Assembly: GCA_017161655.1 (NCBI GenBank)
Contig: JADFCV010000002.1
Location: forward strand, 93,828-157,827
DNA: 64,000 nucleotides
Direction of reading: 5' to 3'
Source: Candidatus Sumerlaeota bacterium
Lineage (GTDB): Bacteria > Sumerlaeota > Sumerlaeia > Sumerlaeales > Sumerlaeaceae
Of this stretch, positions 8,083 to 16,275 are shown piece by piece. Each line of letters starts with the position of its first letter. Position 1 is the first letter of the stretch. The position numbers were made by a program, and so were the translations under genes. The notes below the pieces were generated by a model. That model made no database searches, was not told the DNA's origin, and was given only the letters and a program-made list of their open reading frames with translations.

Positions 8083-8340
8083 ATGCCAAAGGGTCGCAAG
8101 CCATACGAGGAAGACGAGGAACCAAGCGATCTCGAAGAACCCCGAAATGTATGCATGGACTGCGTTTACTGGGACGTAGATCCCGACGACGCCTCGGAAG
8201 AAACCATAGCTCCGTGCATTCATCCGGACCTTGAAGAATACGAACTGATGGTTTCCGGCGACAGCAGCTGCAATCTCTTTGAGTCTCGGGAAGAAGAGGA
8301 CGAAGATTACGACGAGGATAGCGACGAAGACAAATACTGA
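8083..8340 (+). CDS. Small acidic four-cysteine protein, unknown function
   Basis: An 85-residue protein, extremely acidic at both ends (EEDEEPSDLEE and EEEDEDYDEDSDEDKY). Its four cysteines are C24 and C27 (CMDCVYW) and then C45 and C63, with 17 residues between C27 and C45 and 17 between C45 and C63. The CxxC-Tyr-Trp pair with two later single cysteines suggests a small metal- or Fe-S-binding fold, but I cannot name the family. AAGGAG six bases before the ATG at 8083 decides the start over an upstream ATG at 8059. It is monocistronic, with a structured leader and a strong terminator, which suggests a well-expressed stand-alone gene. Confidence 0.75.
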   Translation: MPKGRKPYEEDEEPSDLEEPRNVCMDCVYWDVDPDDASEETIAPCIHPDLEEYELMVSGDSSCNLFESREEEDEDYDEDSDEDKY

Positions 8341-8377
8341 TTTTCGCTGTCACGACTCGAAAAAAGATCGGAACGAT

Positions 8378-8410
8378 AACGCCCTCGACCACGTCGAGGG
8401 CGTTGCTTTT
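8378..8410 (+). terminator. Intrinsic terminator after the four-cysteine protein
   Basis: The inverted repeat AACGCCCTCGA/TCGAGGGCGTT with a four-to-five-base loop is followed by GCTTTT on the plus strand, 38 bases after the stop codon. Confidence 0.85.
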
Positions 8411-8464
8411 GGGGATAGCGTGATGTCGCCCGACTCATCACATGGATGACATTGTCAGAAACGA

Positions 8465-9217
8465 TTACTTAAAGAAGCGATAATAAAATAACGTTTTTAA
8501 CGCTACAAAAAAGTCTTTGTACCCGATCTTTTTCCCCTCATCGAAGGTTCTCGCGCGGTAAACAACTGGCACCTCGATGATTCTTTCACCACGTCTCAGG
8601 ACTTTTGCTGTAACTTCTGGACAGAATTCGAAGCGCTGGCACTTCAATTCCATGGATTTGATGATCTCTCGCCGAAAGGCTTTATATGCGGTCGCCTCGT
8701 CTGTGATGCGTTGACCGTAAAGCAACGTCACCAGCCACGCCAGAATATGATTGGCCACACGATTTGGCAGGCGCATTCCCTCGATCCGTCCAAGAAAACG
8801 GGACCCATAGCATACACGAGTTTCCCCCCGAAAGATAGGCTCGACCACCTTCAGGATGTCACGGGGATCATATTCCATATCGGCGTCTTGAATGATCACG
8901 ACATCACCAGTGGCAGCTTTGAGTCCTGTCACAATGGCCGCGCCTTTTCCTCGGTTGCGATCGTGATATAACACGCGAGTGTTTGGTTGTTTTTCCTCTT
9001 CCTTGAGAATTTCCCGCGTTCCATCAGTGGAGTGATCGTCAACGAGAATGAGTTCCTTATTGAGGGGAAGGCGTCGTACCTCTTGGAGCACAACAGGCAG
9101 AAGTTCTCGCTCGTTATAGATTGGGATGATGATAGAAACCAGGGGGTCTCGTTTGGATTCGTCGCTGCTAGGCAAACGGGTGTCGTGGCCTGTTGGCCGG
9201 CTCTCTTTTGGGTCCAT
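8465..9217 (-). CDS. Family 2 glycosyltransferase (dolichol/polyprenyl-phosphate sugar type)
   Basis: A 250-residue GT2 enzyme with a GT-A fold. Motifs are SIIIPIYNERELLP, ILVDDHSTDGT, the DRNRGKGAAIVTGL block, VVIIQDADMEYDP (DAD metal-binding motif) and a downstream EVPVVYRARTFDEGKKI segment. The order matches the DPMS-like group that moves mannose or glucose to polyprenyl phosphate; there are no C-terminal transmembrane segments, so it acts in the cytoplasm at the membrane. I chose ATG at 9217; a TTG 13 codons upstream is possible. It stands alone, divergent from the SUF operon. Confidence 0.88.
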   Translation of the reverse strand: MDPKESRPTGHDTRLPSSDESKRDPLVSIIIPIYNERELLPVVLQEVRRLPLNKELILVDDHSTDGTREILKEEEKQPNTRVLYHDRNRGKGAAIVTGLKAATGDVVIIQDADMEYDPRDILKVVEPIFRGETRVCYGSRFLGRIEGMRLPNRVANHILAWLVTLLYGQRITDEATAYKAFRREIIKSMELKCQRFEFCPEVTAKVLRRGERIIEVPVVYRARTFDEGKKIGYKDFFVALKTLFYYRFFK

Positions 9218-9578
9218 TTGCTTCTCGAGAACTCCCAACCGAACCTCTCTTGTCAAACCAAGAAAAACCGTGTTCTCCCAAACGCCTCAACCCAAATGGG
9301 AAGATTACACATTTAGCCCCAGTCGTGGAACACGAGAATGGAGAGGGAACACCATTTATTTTGTCCTTGCCAGTAATAAAATAGGACCTGAGACGGTACA
9401 TTTTCAGTAGTAGACGTCTATGAAAAAGACCCACGGCTCAGATTCGCGTAGCAGGATGCGCTTCCATTCCCTCGGTGTCCAGAGCCTGGGCAAAGGGGCA
9501 CCAAGAGGAAATGGCACAGCAAACATACAAGGATCGAATAAAAGAGAACAAAACTAGTACTATTTTTAGGAGCGCGCA
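9218..9578. promoter_or_regulatory. Divergent spacer upstream of the SUF regulator
   Basis: No gene is seen between the GT2 start and the Rrf2 regulator. The clearest element is a near-perfect 18-base dyad, AAAACTAGT-ACTATTTTT at 9550-9567, ending one base before the AGGAG Shine-Dalgarno of the regulator. A site placed there could block transcription or translation initiation of the operon. Confidence 0.35.
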
Positions 9579-10139
9579 ATGATCCGACTTACAAAACTCA
9601 CTGATTACGGCCTGGTGGTAATGACCCACTTCGCCAACAACTTGGAGAGGAAGGTCTGGAACGCTCGCGATGTAGCGGAAGCGGTCCATCTTCCTGTCCC
9701 CACAGTCAGCAAGCTACTCAAAGCGTTTGCCCGGGGCAGCTTGCTAAAAGCGCACCGAGGCGTGCATGGAGGCTACAGCCTTGCAAGATCGCCAGAGGAG
9801 ATCACTCTTCCGCAGATCGTCGAGGTTCTCGAAGGTCCCGTAGCTATTACCGAATGTCAGCAGGGCGGAGAATCTGACTGTTTGCTTCAGCTCCTTTGTC
9901 CTTTGCGGCCCACGTGGTCTGACCTGAACAAGGAACTCAAGTCTACGTTGGAGCGAGTAACCTTAGCGGATCTCGCACATAAGGCTGCCGTTCATACTTC
10001 ACGTGGGGCCGACGGAAAAGAGAACGGAAAAGAGTCTTCCACTGCGCGAAGCACGCTTCGAGAGCGTGCCAGCGAAAAATCGGCAAATCGGCTGATGGCT
10101 AAGAATGGGGATGTGCGCGCCGTCAAAGCGAAAAGATAA
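9579..10139 (+). CDS. Rrf2-family regulator of the SUF operon
   Basis: A 186-residue winged-helix regulator of the Rrf2 family. The N-terminus (MIRLTKLTDYGLVVMTHFA) and helix-turn-helix segment (LPVPTVSKLLKAFARGSLL), followed by the wing GVHGGYSLAR, match IscR/SufR-like regulators. Three cysteines, C93, C101 and C107, sit where family members bind a [2Fe-2S] cluster, so it probably senses Fe-S status. A basic, low-complexity tail after about residue 135 is longer than usual. It is the first gene of the SUF operon, 13 bases before sufB, with AGGAG five to six bases before the ATG. By context it should repress or activate the operon and itself. Confidence 0.88.
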   Translation: MIRLTKLTDYGLVVMTHFANNLERKVWNARDVAEAVHLPVPTVSKLLKAFARGSLLKAHRGVHGGYSLARSPEEITLPQIVEVLEGPVAITECQQGGESDCLLQLLCPLRPTWSDLNKELKSTLERVTLADLAHKAAVHTSRGADGKENGKESSTARSTLRERASEKSANRLMAKNGDVRAVKAKR

Positions 10140-10152
10140 GGAGTGAAAGGCC

Positions 10153-11601
10153 ATGACATCCGATACCCGCGAAGTCGAACAGCTCGCTCAACAAGAGTAT
10201 AAGTACGGCTTCGTGTCTCCCATTGAGGCTGAAACGGTTCCGAAAGGACTCGACGAAGACATTATCCGGATGATTTCGGAACGAAAGAAGGAGCCGGATT
10301 GGCTACTCGAGTGGCGGCTAAAGGCTTACCGCCATTGGCTGACCATGAAAGAGCCTCGATGGGCTAACGTCCATTATCCCCCGATAGATTATCAGGACAT
10401 CTATTATTATGCAGCTCCTAAGTCACTGAAAGATCGTCCGAAAAGTCTCGATGAAGTAGACCCGGAACTCTTACGCACGTACGAAAAACTCGGCATCCCT
10501 CTTCGTGAGCAGGAAATCCTCGCAGGGGTGGCCGTCGATGCGGTTTTTGACAGCGTTTCCGTCGCGACGACGTTCAAGGAGAAGCTCAAAGAACTCGGCA
10601 TCATTTTCTGCGCGTTTTCCGAGGCAGTTCAGGAGCATCCCGAACTCGTGCGCAAATACCTCGGAAGCGTCGTTCCATATACGGATAATTTCTTCGCAGC
10701 ACTGAATTCCGCTGTGTTCAGTGACGGATCGTTCTGCTATGTTCCAAAGGGCGTACGGTGCCCGATGGAACTTTCCACCTATTTCCGCATTAACGCTGCC
10801 AAGACAGGTCAATTTGAACGCACACTAATCATTGCGGACGAGGGGGCATACGTGAGTTACCTCGAAGGTTGCACGGCTCCCATGCGCGACGAGAACCAAC
10901 TTCACGCGGCGGTGGTCGAACTCGTGGCCCTCGATAATGCCACGATCAAATATTCGACAGTGCAGAACTGGTACCCCGGCGACAAAGAGGGGCGCGGCGG
11001 GATTTACAACTTTGTGACGAAGCGAGGCAAGTGTCTCGGCAAGAATTCCAAGATTTCCTGGACCCAGGTCGAGACAGGCTCGGCGATTACATGGAAGTAT
11101 CCAAGCTGCGTGCTCATTGGCGACAATTCAGTGGGTGAGTTTTATTCAGTAGCATTCACGAATCATTACCAGCAAGCCGACACTGGTACAAAGATGATTC
11201 ACATCGGCAAGAACACGCGCAGCACCATCGTGTCGAAAGGCATTTCTGCCGGCCGCAGCCAAAACTCCTATCGCGGTGCAGTGCGTATTCTCAAAGGCGC
11301 GGAAAACGCCCGAAACTTCTCGCAGTGCGATTCTTTGCTCATTGGCGATAAATGCGGCGCTCATACATTCCCTTACGTGGAAGTTCAAAACCCCACTGCG
11401 ACGATGGAGCACGAAGCAAGCACGTCGAAAATCAACGAAGATCAGCTCTTTTACTGCCAACAGCGCGGCATTTCCAAAGAAGATGCAGTCTCGATGATCG
11501 TGAATGGCTTCTGTAAGGAGGTCTTCCGTGAGCTGCCCATGGAATTCGCAGTCGAGGCTCAAAAGCTCCTGAGCATCAGCCTTGAAGGCAGCGTTGGCTA
11601 A
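10153..11601 (+). CDS. sufB: Fe-S cluster assembly scaffold SufB
   Basis: A 482-residue SufB, the core scaffold of the SufBCD complex that assembles Fe-S clusters in the cytoplasm. Conserved parts are [18 protein letters not shown], the YCYVP-like segment [55 protein letters not shown] and, near the C-terminus, [17 protein letters not shown]. The GAHTFPY and [10 protein letters not shown] segments are also present. AAGGAG lies nine bases before the ATG. Length is typical. The gene heads the structural part of the operon. Confidence 0.97.
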   Translation: MTSDTREVEQLAQQEYKYGFVSPIEAETVPKGLDEDIIRMISERKKEPDWLLEWRLKAYRHWLTMKEPRWANVHYPPIDYQDIYYYAAPKSLKDRPKSLDEVDPELLRTYEKLGIPLREQEILAGVAVDAVFDSVSVATTFKEKLKELGIIFCAFSEAVQEHPELVRKYLGSVVPYTDNFFAALNSAVFSDGSFCYVPKGVRCPMELSTYFRINAAKTGQFERTLIIADEGAYVSYLEGCTAPMRDENQLHAAVVELVALDNATIKYSTVQNWYPGDKEGRGGIYNFVTKRGKCLGKNSKISWTQVETGSAITWKYPSCVLIGDNSVGEFYSVAFTNHYQQADTGTKMIHIGKNTRSTIVSKGISAGRSQNSYRGAVRILKGAENARNFSQCDSLLIGDKCGAHTFPYVEVQNPTATMEHEASTSKINEDQLFYCQQRGISKEDAVSMIVNGFCKEVFRELPMEFAVEAQKLLSISLEGSVG

Positions 11602-11664
11602 AAGTCTGTCGGATCATGCGCGCTCACAAATCTATCCGACAATCACAGAAAGAGAATACGAACT

Positions 11665-12426
11665 ATGGCAATGCTCGAAATAAGAAATCTTCATGTCACT
11701 GTTGAAGGCAAAGAGATCTTGCGTGGGCTCGACCTCAGCATCGAGAAGGGGCAGGTCCATGCGATCATGGGGCCAAACGGTTCCGGAAAAAGCACTCTTG
11801 CGCAGGTTATCGCGGGACGCGATCTCTACGAGGTCACAGAGGGTGAAATCCTCTTCGAGGGGAAAAACCTTCTCGAACTCGAACCAGAAGAACGTGCCTG
11901 TGAGGGCATTTTCCTGGCCTTTCAGTACCCCGTCGAGATTCCCGGAGTCTCAAACACCTACTTCTTGCGTGCTGCTCTCAACGCAATCCGCAAGTATCGC
12001 GGCCTCGAAGAACTCGATGCCATGGAGTTCCTCACCCTCATTCGCGAGAAAATGCAACTCCTGGAAATGAACGATGAGCTACTCCAACGCTCCGTCAACG
12101 AGGGTTTCTCCGGAGGCGAGAAAAAGCGAAACGAAATCTTCCAGATGGCGGTACTGGAACCCAAACTGTGCATCCTGGATGAAACCGATAGCGGTCTCGA
12201 TATCGACGCTCTTAGGATCGTTGCCAACGGGGTCAATGCGCTCCGTAGCCCTGAGCGATCAATGCTTGTCGTCACCCACTATCAGCGACTTCTGGATTAC
12301 ATTGTTCCAGACGTTGTCCACGTGTTGGCAAATGGCAAGATTGTCAAAACAGGGAGTAAGGACCTTGCCCTCGAGCTTGAACAAAAGGGCTACTCCTGGC
12401 TCGAAGAAGAAGTGCTGGCGCAGTGA
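11665..12426 (+). CDS. sufC: Fe-S assembly ATPase SufC
   Basis: A 253-residue ABC-type ATPase that drives conformational change in SufBCD. It shows Walker [11 protein letters not shown], the [15 protein letters not shown]-loop region typical of SufC, the signature [17 protein letters not shown], Walker [15 protein letters not shown] and the switch histidine in VVTHYQRLL. There is no membrane domain, as expected. It follows sufB by 63 bases, the largest gap inside the operon. Confidence 0.97.
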   Translation: MAMLEIRNLHVTVEGKEILRGLDLSIEKGQVHAIMGPNGSGKSTLAQVIAGRDLYEVTEGEILFEGKNLLELEPEERACEGIFLAFQYPVEIPGVSNTYFLRAALNAIRKYRGLEELDAMEFLTLIREKMQLLEMNDELLQRSVNEGFSGGEKKRNEIFQMAVLEPKLCILDETDSGLDIDALRIVANGVNALRSPERSMLVVTHYQRLLDYIVPDVVHVLANGKIVKTGSKDLALELEQKGYSWLEEEVLAQ

Positions 12427-12463
12427 CCTTACGTGACTGGTTTTCAAAGAAAGGATGGCAACT

Positions 12464-13798
12464 ATGAGTCAAACAATCACTGAGGCTCCTGCTTACACGT
12501 CGCTGGCCGGCCGTTTTTGTCAGTCGGATGAACCCCAATGGCTTCAGGATTTGCGCGAACGGGCACAAGCGCTTTTTGCGCAAAAAGGACTCCCAGACGT
12601 TCAAGACGAAGAGTGGCGTTTTACCTCACTGCGCGATTTCGCGAAATACGAATTCATTCAGGCCGAGCCCATGACCCCAACACCCGCTCAGCTCCAGGGT
12701 GTTCCGGCGAGTTTTGGTGGGCGGCGCGCAGTGATCGTCAACGGTCGCCTCGTTTCTCCACTTTCCAATTTGCCCGATGCAACTGATGGCGTCGAGGTTC
12801 TTACGCTGGAACAAGCACTCACACGCGCGGGCGACGATGTGCGACAACACCTCGGGCAGCTCTTGCCCGTGGAGAACCTTCCATTTGCAGCGTGCAACCT
12901 TGCCCTTTTCCCCCAGGCAATCGTGGTGCGAGTCGCGGCCCAAGCGAGAATCACGCAGCCGCTCGAACTTGTTTTTTGGACAGTGCCCAACGCTGCCGAA
13001 CCGATTGTCTCGCATCCACGCGTCTTTGTGTTAGCTGAGGAGTCCAGCTCGATCAGCCTCATCGAAGTGCATGCGGGCACAGGTGAGATCCCTTATTTTA
13101 CGAATCCAGTATTCGAGTTTCTCCTGAAACGCGAGGCACGAGTTGTCCACTACCGCGTGCAGTGCGACACAGCCAAAGCCTACCACATTGCCGCATCTCA
13201 AGCCATTGTGCATGCAAACGCGGCCTATGAGTTTTTTGCTGTGAATTTTGGAGCCCGGCTGTCTCGTGCCGATGTTCGTGTGCGATTACTCGAGCCTGCA
13301 GCTGAGGCGACTCTCTACGGTCTTTATCGCATTGATGGTGACCAAATATCCGATCTGCATTCTGTTATAGATCACGCTGCACCGCATTGTCCGAGCTGGG
13401 AGGTTGTGAAGGGAATTCTCGAAGGGCGTTCTCATGGCGTTTTCAACGGACGAATCATCGTGCGTCCGGGTGCTCAGAAGACAGACGCCAAGCAGACCAA
13501 CAAAAACTTACTTCTCTCTCGTGATGCGGTTGTGAATGCAAATCCTCAGCTAGAGATTTATGCCGATGATGTGAAATGCACGCACGGCGCTACCGTTGGT
13601 CACCTCGACGATCAGGCCCTCTTTTACCTGCGGTCTCGTGGCATTCAAGAAGACGAAGCGCGCGGACTGCTCACTTACGCCTTCGCAAACGACGTGCTGC
13701 GGCGGATTGATGTTGTGTCCCTGCGCGAATGGCTCGAACTGAGCATCCTCGAAGTCGAGCATCTCACTTTCGATCGAGGGCTCCTGGAGGTAAAATGA
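12464..13798 (+). CDS. sufD: Fe-S assembly protein SufD
   Basis: A 444-residue SufD, paralogue of SufB, needed for iron entry and complex stability. The N-terminal part (PQWLQDLRERAQALF, DEEWRFTSL) and the C-terminal beta-helix region (TDAKQTNKNLLLS, VKCTHGATVGHLDDQALFYLRSRGI) are diagnostic. The ATG at 12455 lies too close to the AAAGGA Shine-Dalgarno, so I placed the start at 12464, eight bases after it. The stop overlaps the sufS start (ATGA), indicating translational coupling. Confidence 0.95.
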   Translation: MSQTITEAPAYTSLAGRFCQSDEPQWLQDLRERAQALFAQKGLPDVQDEEWRFTSLRDFAKYEFIQAEPMTPTPAQLQGVPASFGGRRAVIVNGRLVSPLSNLPDATDGVEVLTLEQALTRAGDDVRQHLGQLLPVENLPFAACNLALFPQAIVVRVAAQARITQPLELVFWTVPNAAEPIVSHPRVFVLAEESSSISLIEVHAGTGEIPYFTNPVFEFLLKREARVVHYRVQCDTAKAYHIAASQAIVHANAAYEFFAVNFGARLSRADVRVRLLEPAAEATLYGLYRIDGDQISDLHSVIDHAAPHCPSWEVVKGILEGRSHGVFNGRIIVRPGAQKTDAKQTNKNLLLSRDAVVNANPQLEIYADDVKCTHGATVGHLDDQALFYLRSRGIQEDEARGLLTYAFANDVLRRIDVVSLREWLELSILEVEHLTFDRGLLEVK

Positions 13799-15063
13799 TG
13801 CTGCGTCCCGAGGTCCTGCACGATCATAACGAGCTTAACGACTTGGCTATCGACGTCAGCCGGATACGTGAGGATTTTCCAGTCCTAACCACTCTGGTAA
13901 AAGGTCGGCCACTCGTTTACCTTGACAACGCGGCGACGACGCAGAAGCCCCGCTCCGTGATCGAACGGATTTGCCGCTACTATGAAAGTGAGAACGCCAA
14001 CATCCATCGCGGTGTGCATCACCTCAGCATGATGGCCACCGAAGCTTATGAGAGTGTCCGCGAGAAAGTGCGTGCCTTTATCAATGCTCGCGAGCCCCGT
14101 GAAATCGTTTTTGTCCGGGGAACAACCGAAGCAGTGAATTTGGTGGCACGCACGTATGGGGCGGTGAACGTTGGGCCAGGGGACGAAGTGCTAATCACCG
14201 CTATGGAACATCATTCGAACATTGTCCCATGGCAAATGCTTTGCGAAGAGAAGGGGGCACGGCTGCGTGTCATTCCCATCACTGATCGTGGCGAGTTAGT
14301 CCTCGATGCAGTTCCCAATCTCTTGTCGCAGCGCACGAAGCTCGTCTCGATTACCCACATTTCGAATGCCCTTGGAACAGTCAATCCTGTGGCCGAAATC
14401 ATCCGGCTTGCTCATGAACGCGGAATCCCGGTTCTTGTGGATGGTGCGCAGGCTGTGGCGCATATGCCGGTAGACGTTCAAGAGCTTGATTGCGACTTTT
14501 ACGCTTTTTCCGGTCACAAGATCTTCGGCCCTACGGGTATCGGGGTGCTCTACGGCCGAGCTGACCTGCTCGAAGCGATACCCCCCTATCAGGGCGGTGG
14601 CGATATGATCGCGTCCGTTACATTTGAGAAAACGACCTACAATGAAATTCCTTACAAGTTCGAGGCAGGAACCCCGAATATCGCGGGAGCAATCGGTTTG
14701 GGCGCAGCGCTGGATTATGTTCAGTCCGTCGGATTAGACAAAATTGCTCGATATGAAAACTATCTCCTTAAGTATGCTACCGAACGTCTCTCGTCCTTCG
14801 ACGATATCCAAATTATCGGCCAAGCACCTGAAAAGGCAGCGCTGATTTCATTCAATTTGCACGGCATCCATCCGCACGATGTTGGTACGATCCTCGATCA
14901 GTACGGCGTTGCAGTTCGAACAGGGCATCACTGCGCCCAGCCAGTGATGGATCGTTTCGGAGTGCCCGCCACGGTGCGTGCATCCTTTGCGTTTTACAAT
15001 ACGACTCACGAAATCGATGTACTTGTCGAAGCGCTCGGAAAAGTCCGTGAGGTGTTCAAATGA
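13795..15063 (+). CDS. sufS: Cysteine desulfurase SufS
   Basis: A 422-residue class V aminotransferase-fold, PLP-dependent enzyme that takes sulfur from cysteine. It shows YLDNAATTQKP, NIHRGVHHLS, EHHSNIVPWQ, the PLP lysine in FSGHKIFGPTGIGVLYG and, near the end, VRTGHHCAQPVM with the catalytic cysteine (RTGHHCAQP motif of group II SufS). GGAGG precedes tandem ATGs at 13795 and 13798, four and seven bases away; the first overlaps the sufD stop. The sulfur is expected to go to SufU, encoded next. Confidence 0.96.
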   Translation: MMLRPEVLHDHNELNDLAIDVSRIREDFPVLTTLVKGRPLVYLDNAATTQKPRSVIERICRYYESENANIHRGVHHLSMMATEAYESVREKVRAFINAREPREIVFVRGTTEAVNLVARTYGAVNVGPGDEVLITAMEHHSNIVPWQMLCEEKGARLRVIPITDRGELVLDAVPNLLSQRTKLVSITHISNALGTVNPVAEIIRLAHERGIPVLVDGAQAVAHMPVDVQELDCDFYAFSGHKIFGPTGIGVLYGRADLLEAIPPYQGGGDMIASVTFEKTTYNEIPYKFEAGTPNIAGAIGLGAALDYVQSVGLDKIARYENYLLKYATERLSSFDDIQIIGQAPEKAALISFNLHGIHPHDVGTILDQYGVAVRTGHHCAQPVMDRFGVPATVRASFAFYNTTHEIDVLVEALGKVREVFK

Positions 15064-15524
15064 CTGCGTCACCAGACCTCAGAGAACTCTATCAAGAAGT
15101 CATCATCGACCATACGAAACGGCCAAGGAATTTCCGCCGGCTAGACAACGCGGACCGTAAAGCCCACGGGGTAAACCCCCTCTGTGGCGACAAGGTCGAA
15201 GTGTTTGTCAAAATGAATGGCGACGTCATCGATGAGGTCACGTTCCACGGCGCAGGTTGCTCCATTTCTACCGCCTCTGCCTCGCTAATGACGCAGGTGT
15301 TGAAAGGGAAGACCCTTGCCGAAGCTCGCGAGATATTCGAAAAATTTCACGATCTCGTGACCGGAAAAGCAAAAGATCCTGATTTCCAAAAAAAGCTTGG
15401 TAAGCTCCTGGTTTTCTCAGGCGTGTGCGAATACCCGGTACGCGTGAAGTGCGCCACTCTCCCTTGGCACACACTGAAGGCCGCTCTGGAGGGAGAAGCG
15501 GAAAAAACAGTCTCAACGGAGTAG
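15060..15524 (+). CDS. sufU: SufU-type sulfur-transfer/scaffold protein
   Basis: A 154-residue NifU-like protein of the SufU group. Zinc/cluster ligands are visible: NPLCGDKVEV, then FHGAGCSISTASASLM and, after a 20-residue insertion typical of SufU, RVKCATLPWHTLKAAL. SufU accepts persulfide from SufS. The ATG overlaps the sufS stop by four bases. Its presence, and the absence of sufE and sufA, makes this a Gram-positive-style SUF operon in what looks like a diderm cell. Confidence 0.95.
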   Translation: MTASPDLRELYQEVIIDHTKRPRNFRRLDNADRKAHGVNPLCGDKVEVFVKMNGDVIDEVTFHGAGCSISTASASLMTQVLKGKTLAEAREIFEKFHDLVTGKAKDPDFQKKLGKLLVFSGVCEYPVRVKCATLPWHTLKAALEGEAEKTVSTE

Positions 15525-15567
15525 AGAACGCTCCCTTTCGTCCCCAAATGTCAGAAGGTAGGAAGCC

Positions 15568-16119
15568 ATGATGGACCCCCTTGCACCGCAGCAATCTCCT
15601 TTAGAGTCTGCTAATCCGGCTGAAGCGAGCAAAACCGGCAATCAAACCGGGGCCGCGGAAGAAGCTCTCTCGAAAGCGGCAGCAGCGTCCGAAGCTTTTT
15701 CAGGCACACCTGCAAGGAATTCCCCGGTGTCTGGCTTAAATGCGGAGACAACTTCCGAAGCTGGAGAGACTTCTTCCCACCGATCAGGGGAAGCCCAAGA
15801 AGAACAAGTCGATACCTTCAAATTGCGTGAGCAGATCATTCAGATGCTCCACACCGTGTATGACCCAGAAATCCCAGTCGATATTTGGGAGCTTGGGCTT
15901 GTCTACCGCCTCGACGTTCGTGAAAATGGCGATGTGTATATTCAGATGACCCTTACCTCTCCCATGTGCCCAGTTGCTGGCTCTCTCCCACCGGAGGTAC
16001 GCCAAAAAGTCAGCAGTGTCCCTGGAGTGCGTAATGTCGAAGTGGAGCTCACCTGGGATCCCCCCTGGCACATGGGGATGATGTCTGATGTTGCTCGCCT
16101 GAAACTTGGTTTTATGTAA
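15568..16119 (+). CDS. sufT: SufT-like MIP18/DUF59 protein with low-complexity N-terminus
   Basis: A 183-residue protein. Residues 90-183 are a MIP18 (DUF59) domain with TVYDPEIPVDIWELGLVY, MTLTSPMCPVAGSLP (conserved cysteine) and VELTWDPPWHMGMM. Such proteins help mature Fe-S proteins and often close SUF operons, where they are called SufT. Residues 1-88 are low-complexity, rich in Ala, Ser, Glu and Thr, and are not part of the family. It is the last gene of the operon and is followed by a strong terminator. Confidence 0.88.
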   Translation: MMDPLAPQQSPLESANPAEASKTGNQTGAAEEALSKAAAASEAFSGTPARNSPVSGLNAETTSEAGETSSHRSGEAQEEQVDTFKLREQIIQMLHTVYDPEIPVDIWELGLVYRLDVRENGDVYIQMTLTSPMCPVAGSLPPEVRQKVSSVPGVRNVEVELTWDPPWHMGMMSDVARLKLGFM

Positions 16120-16181
16120 TCGGCTTCCCTTTGTCTCGCCACCGCAAGTCCTGTCAGCGGCTCAAGCCCGATGTTGTGCCA

Positions 16182-16226
16182 ATAAAAAAGAGGTGCGAAA
16201 CATGAAGTTTCGCACCTCATATCTTT
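16182..16226. terminator. Bidirectional terminator between sufT and the TlpA-like gene
   Basis: A perfect 12-base stem GAGGTGCGAAAC/GTTTCGCACCTC with a five-base loop is flanked by an A-run on the left and ATCTTTT on the right. It can stop the SUF transcript on the plus strand and the TlpA-like transcript on the minus strand. Confidence 0.88.
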
Positions 16227-16275
16227 TCAACCGCACGTGGCCTGCAGAGGATTAGGCCGCAGTCCTTTTGCTCTC

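Noticed and set aside
9359..9395. TATTTTGTCC...AAAATAGGAC interleaved pairing (pseudoknot-like)
   Set aside because: The stems are short and AT-rich and match no known RNA class; chance pairing is likely.
9558..9563. TACTAT as a -10 box of the SUF operon promoter
   Set aside because: No -35-like sequence sits 16-18 bases upstream, and transcription would begin inside the Shine-Dalgarno; the dyad fits an operator better.
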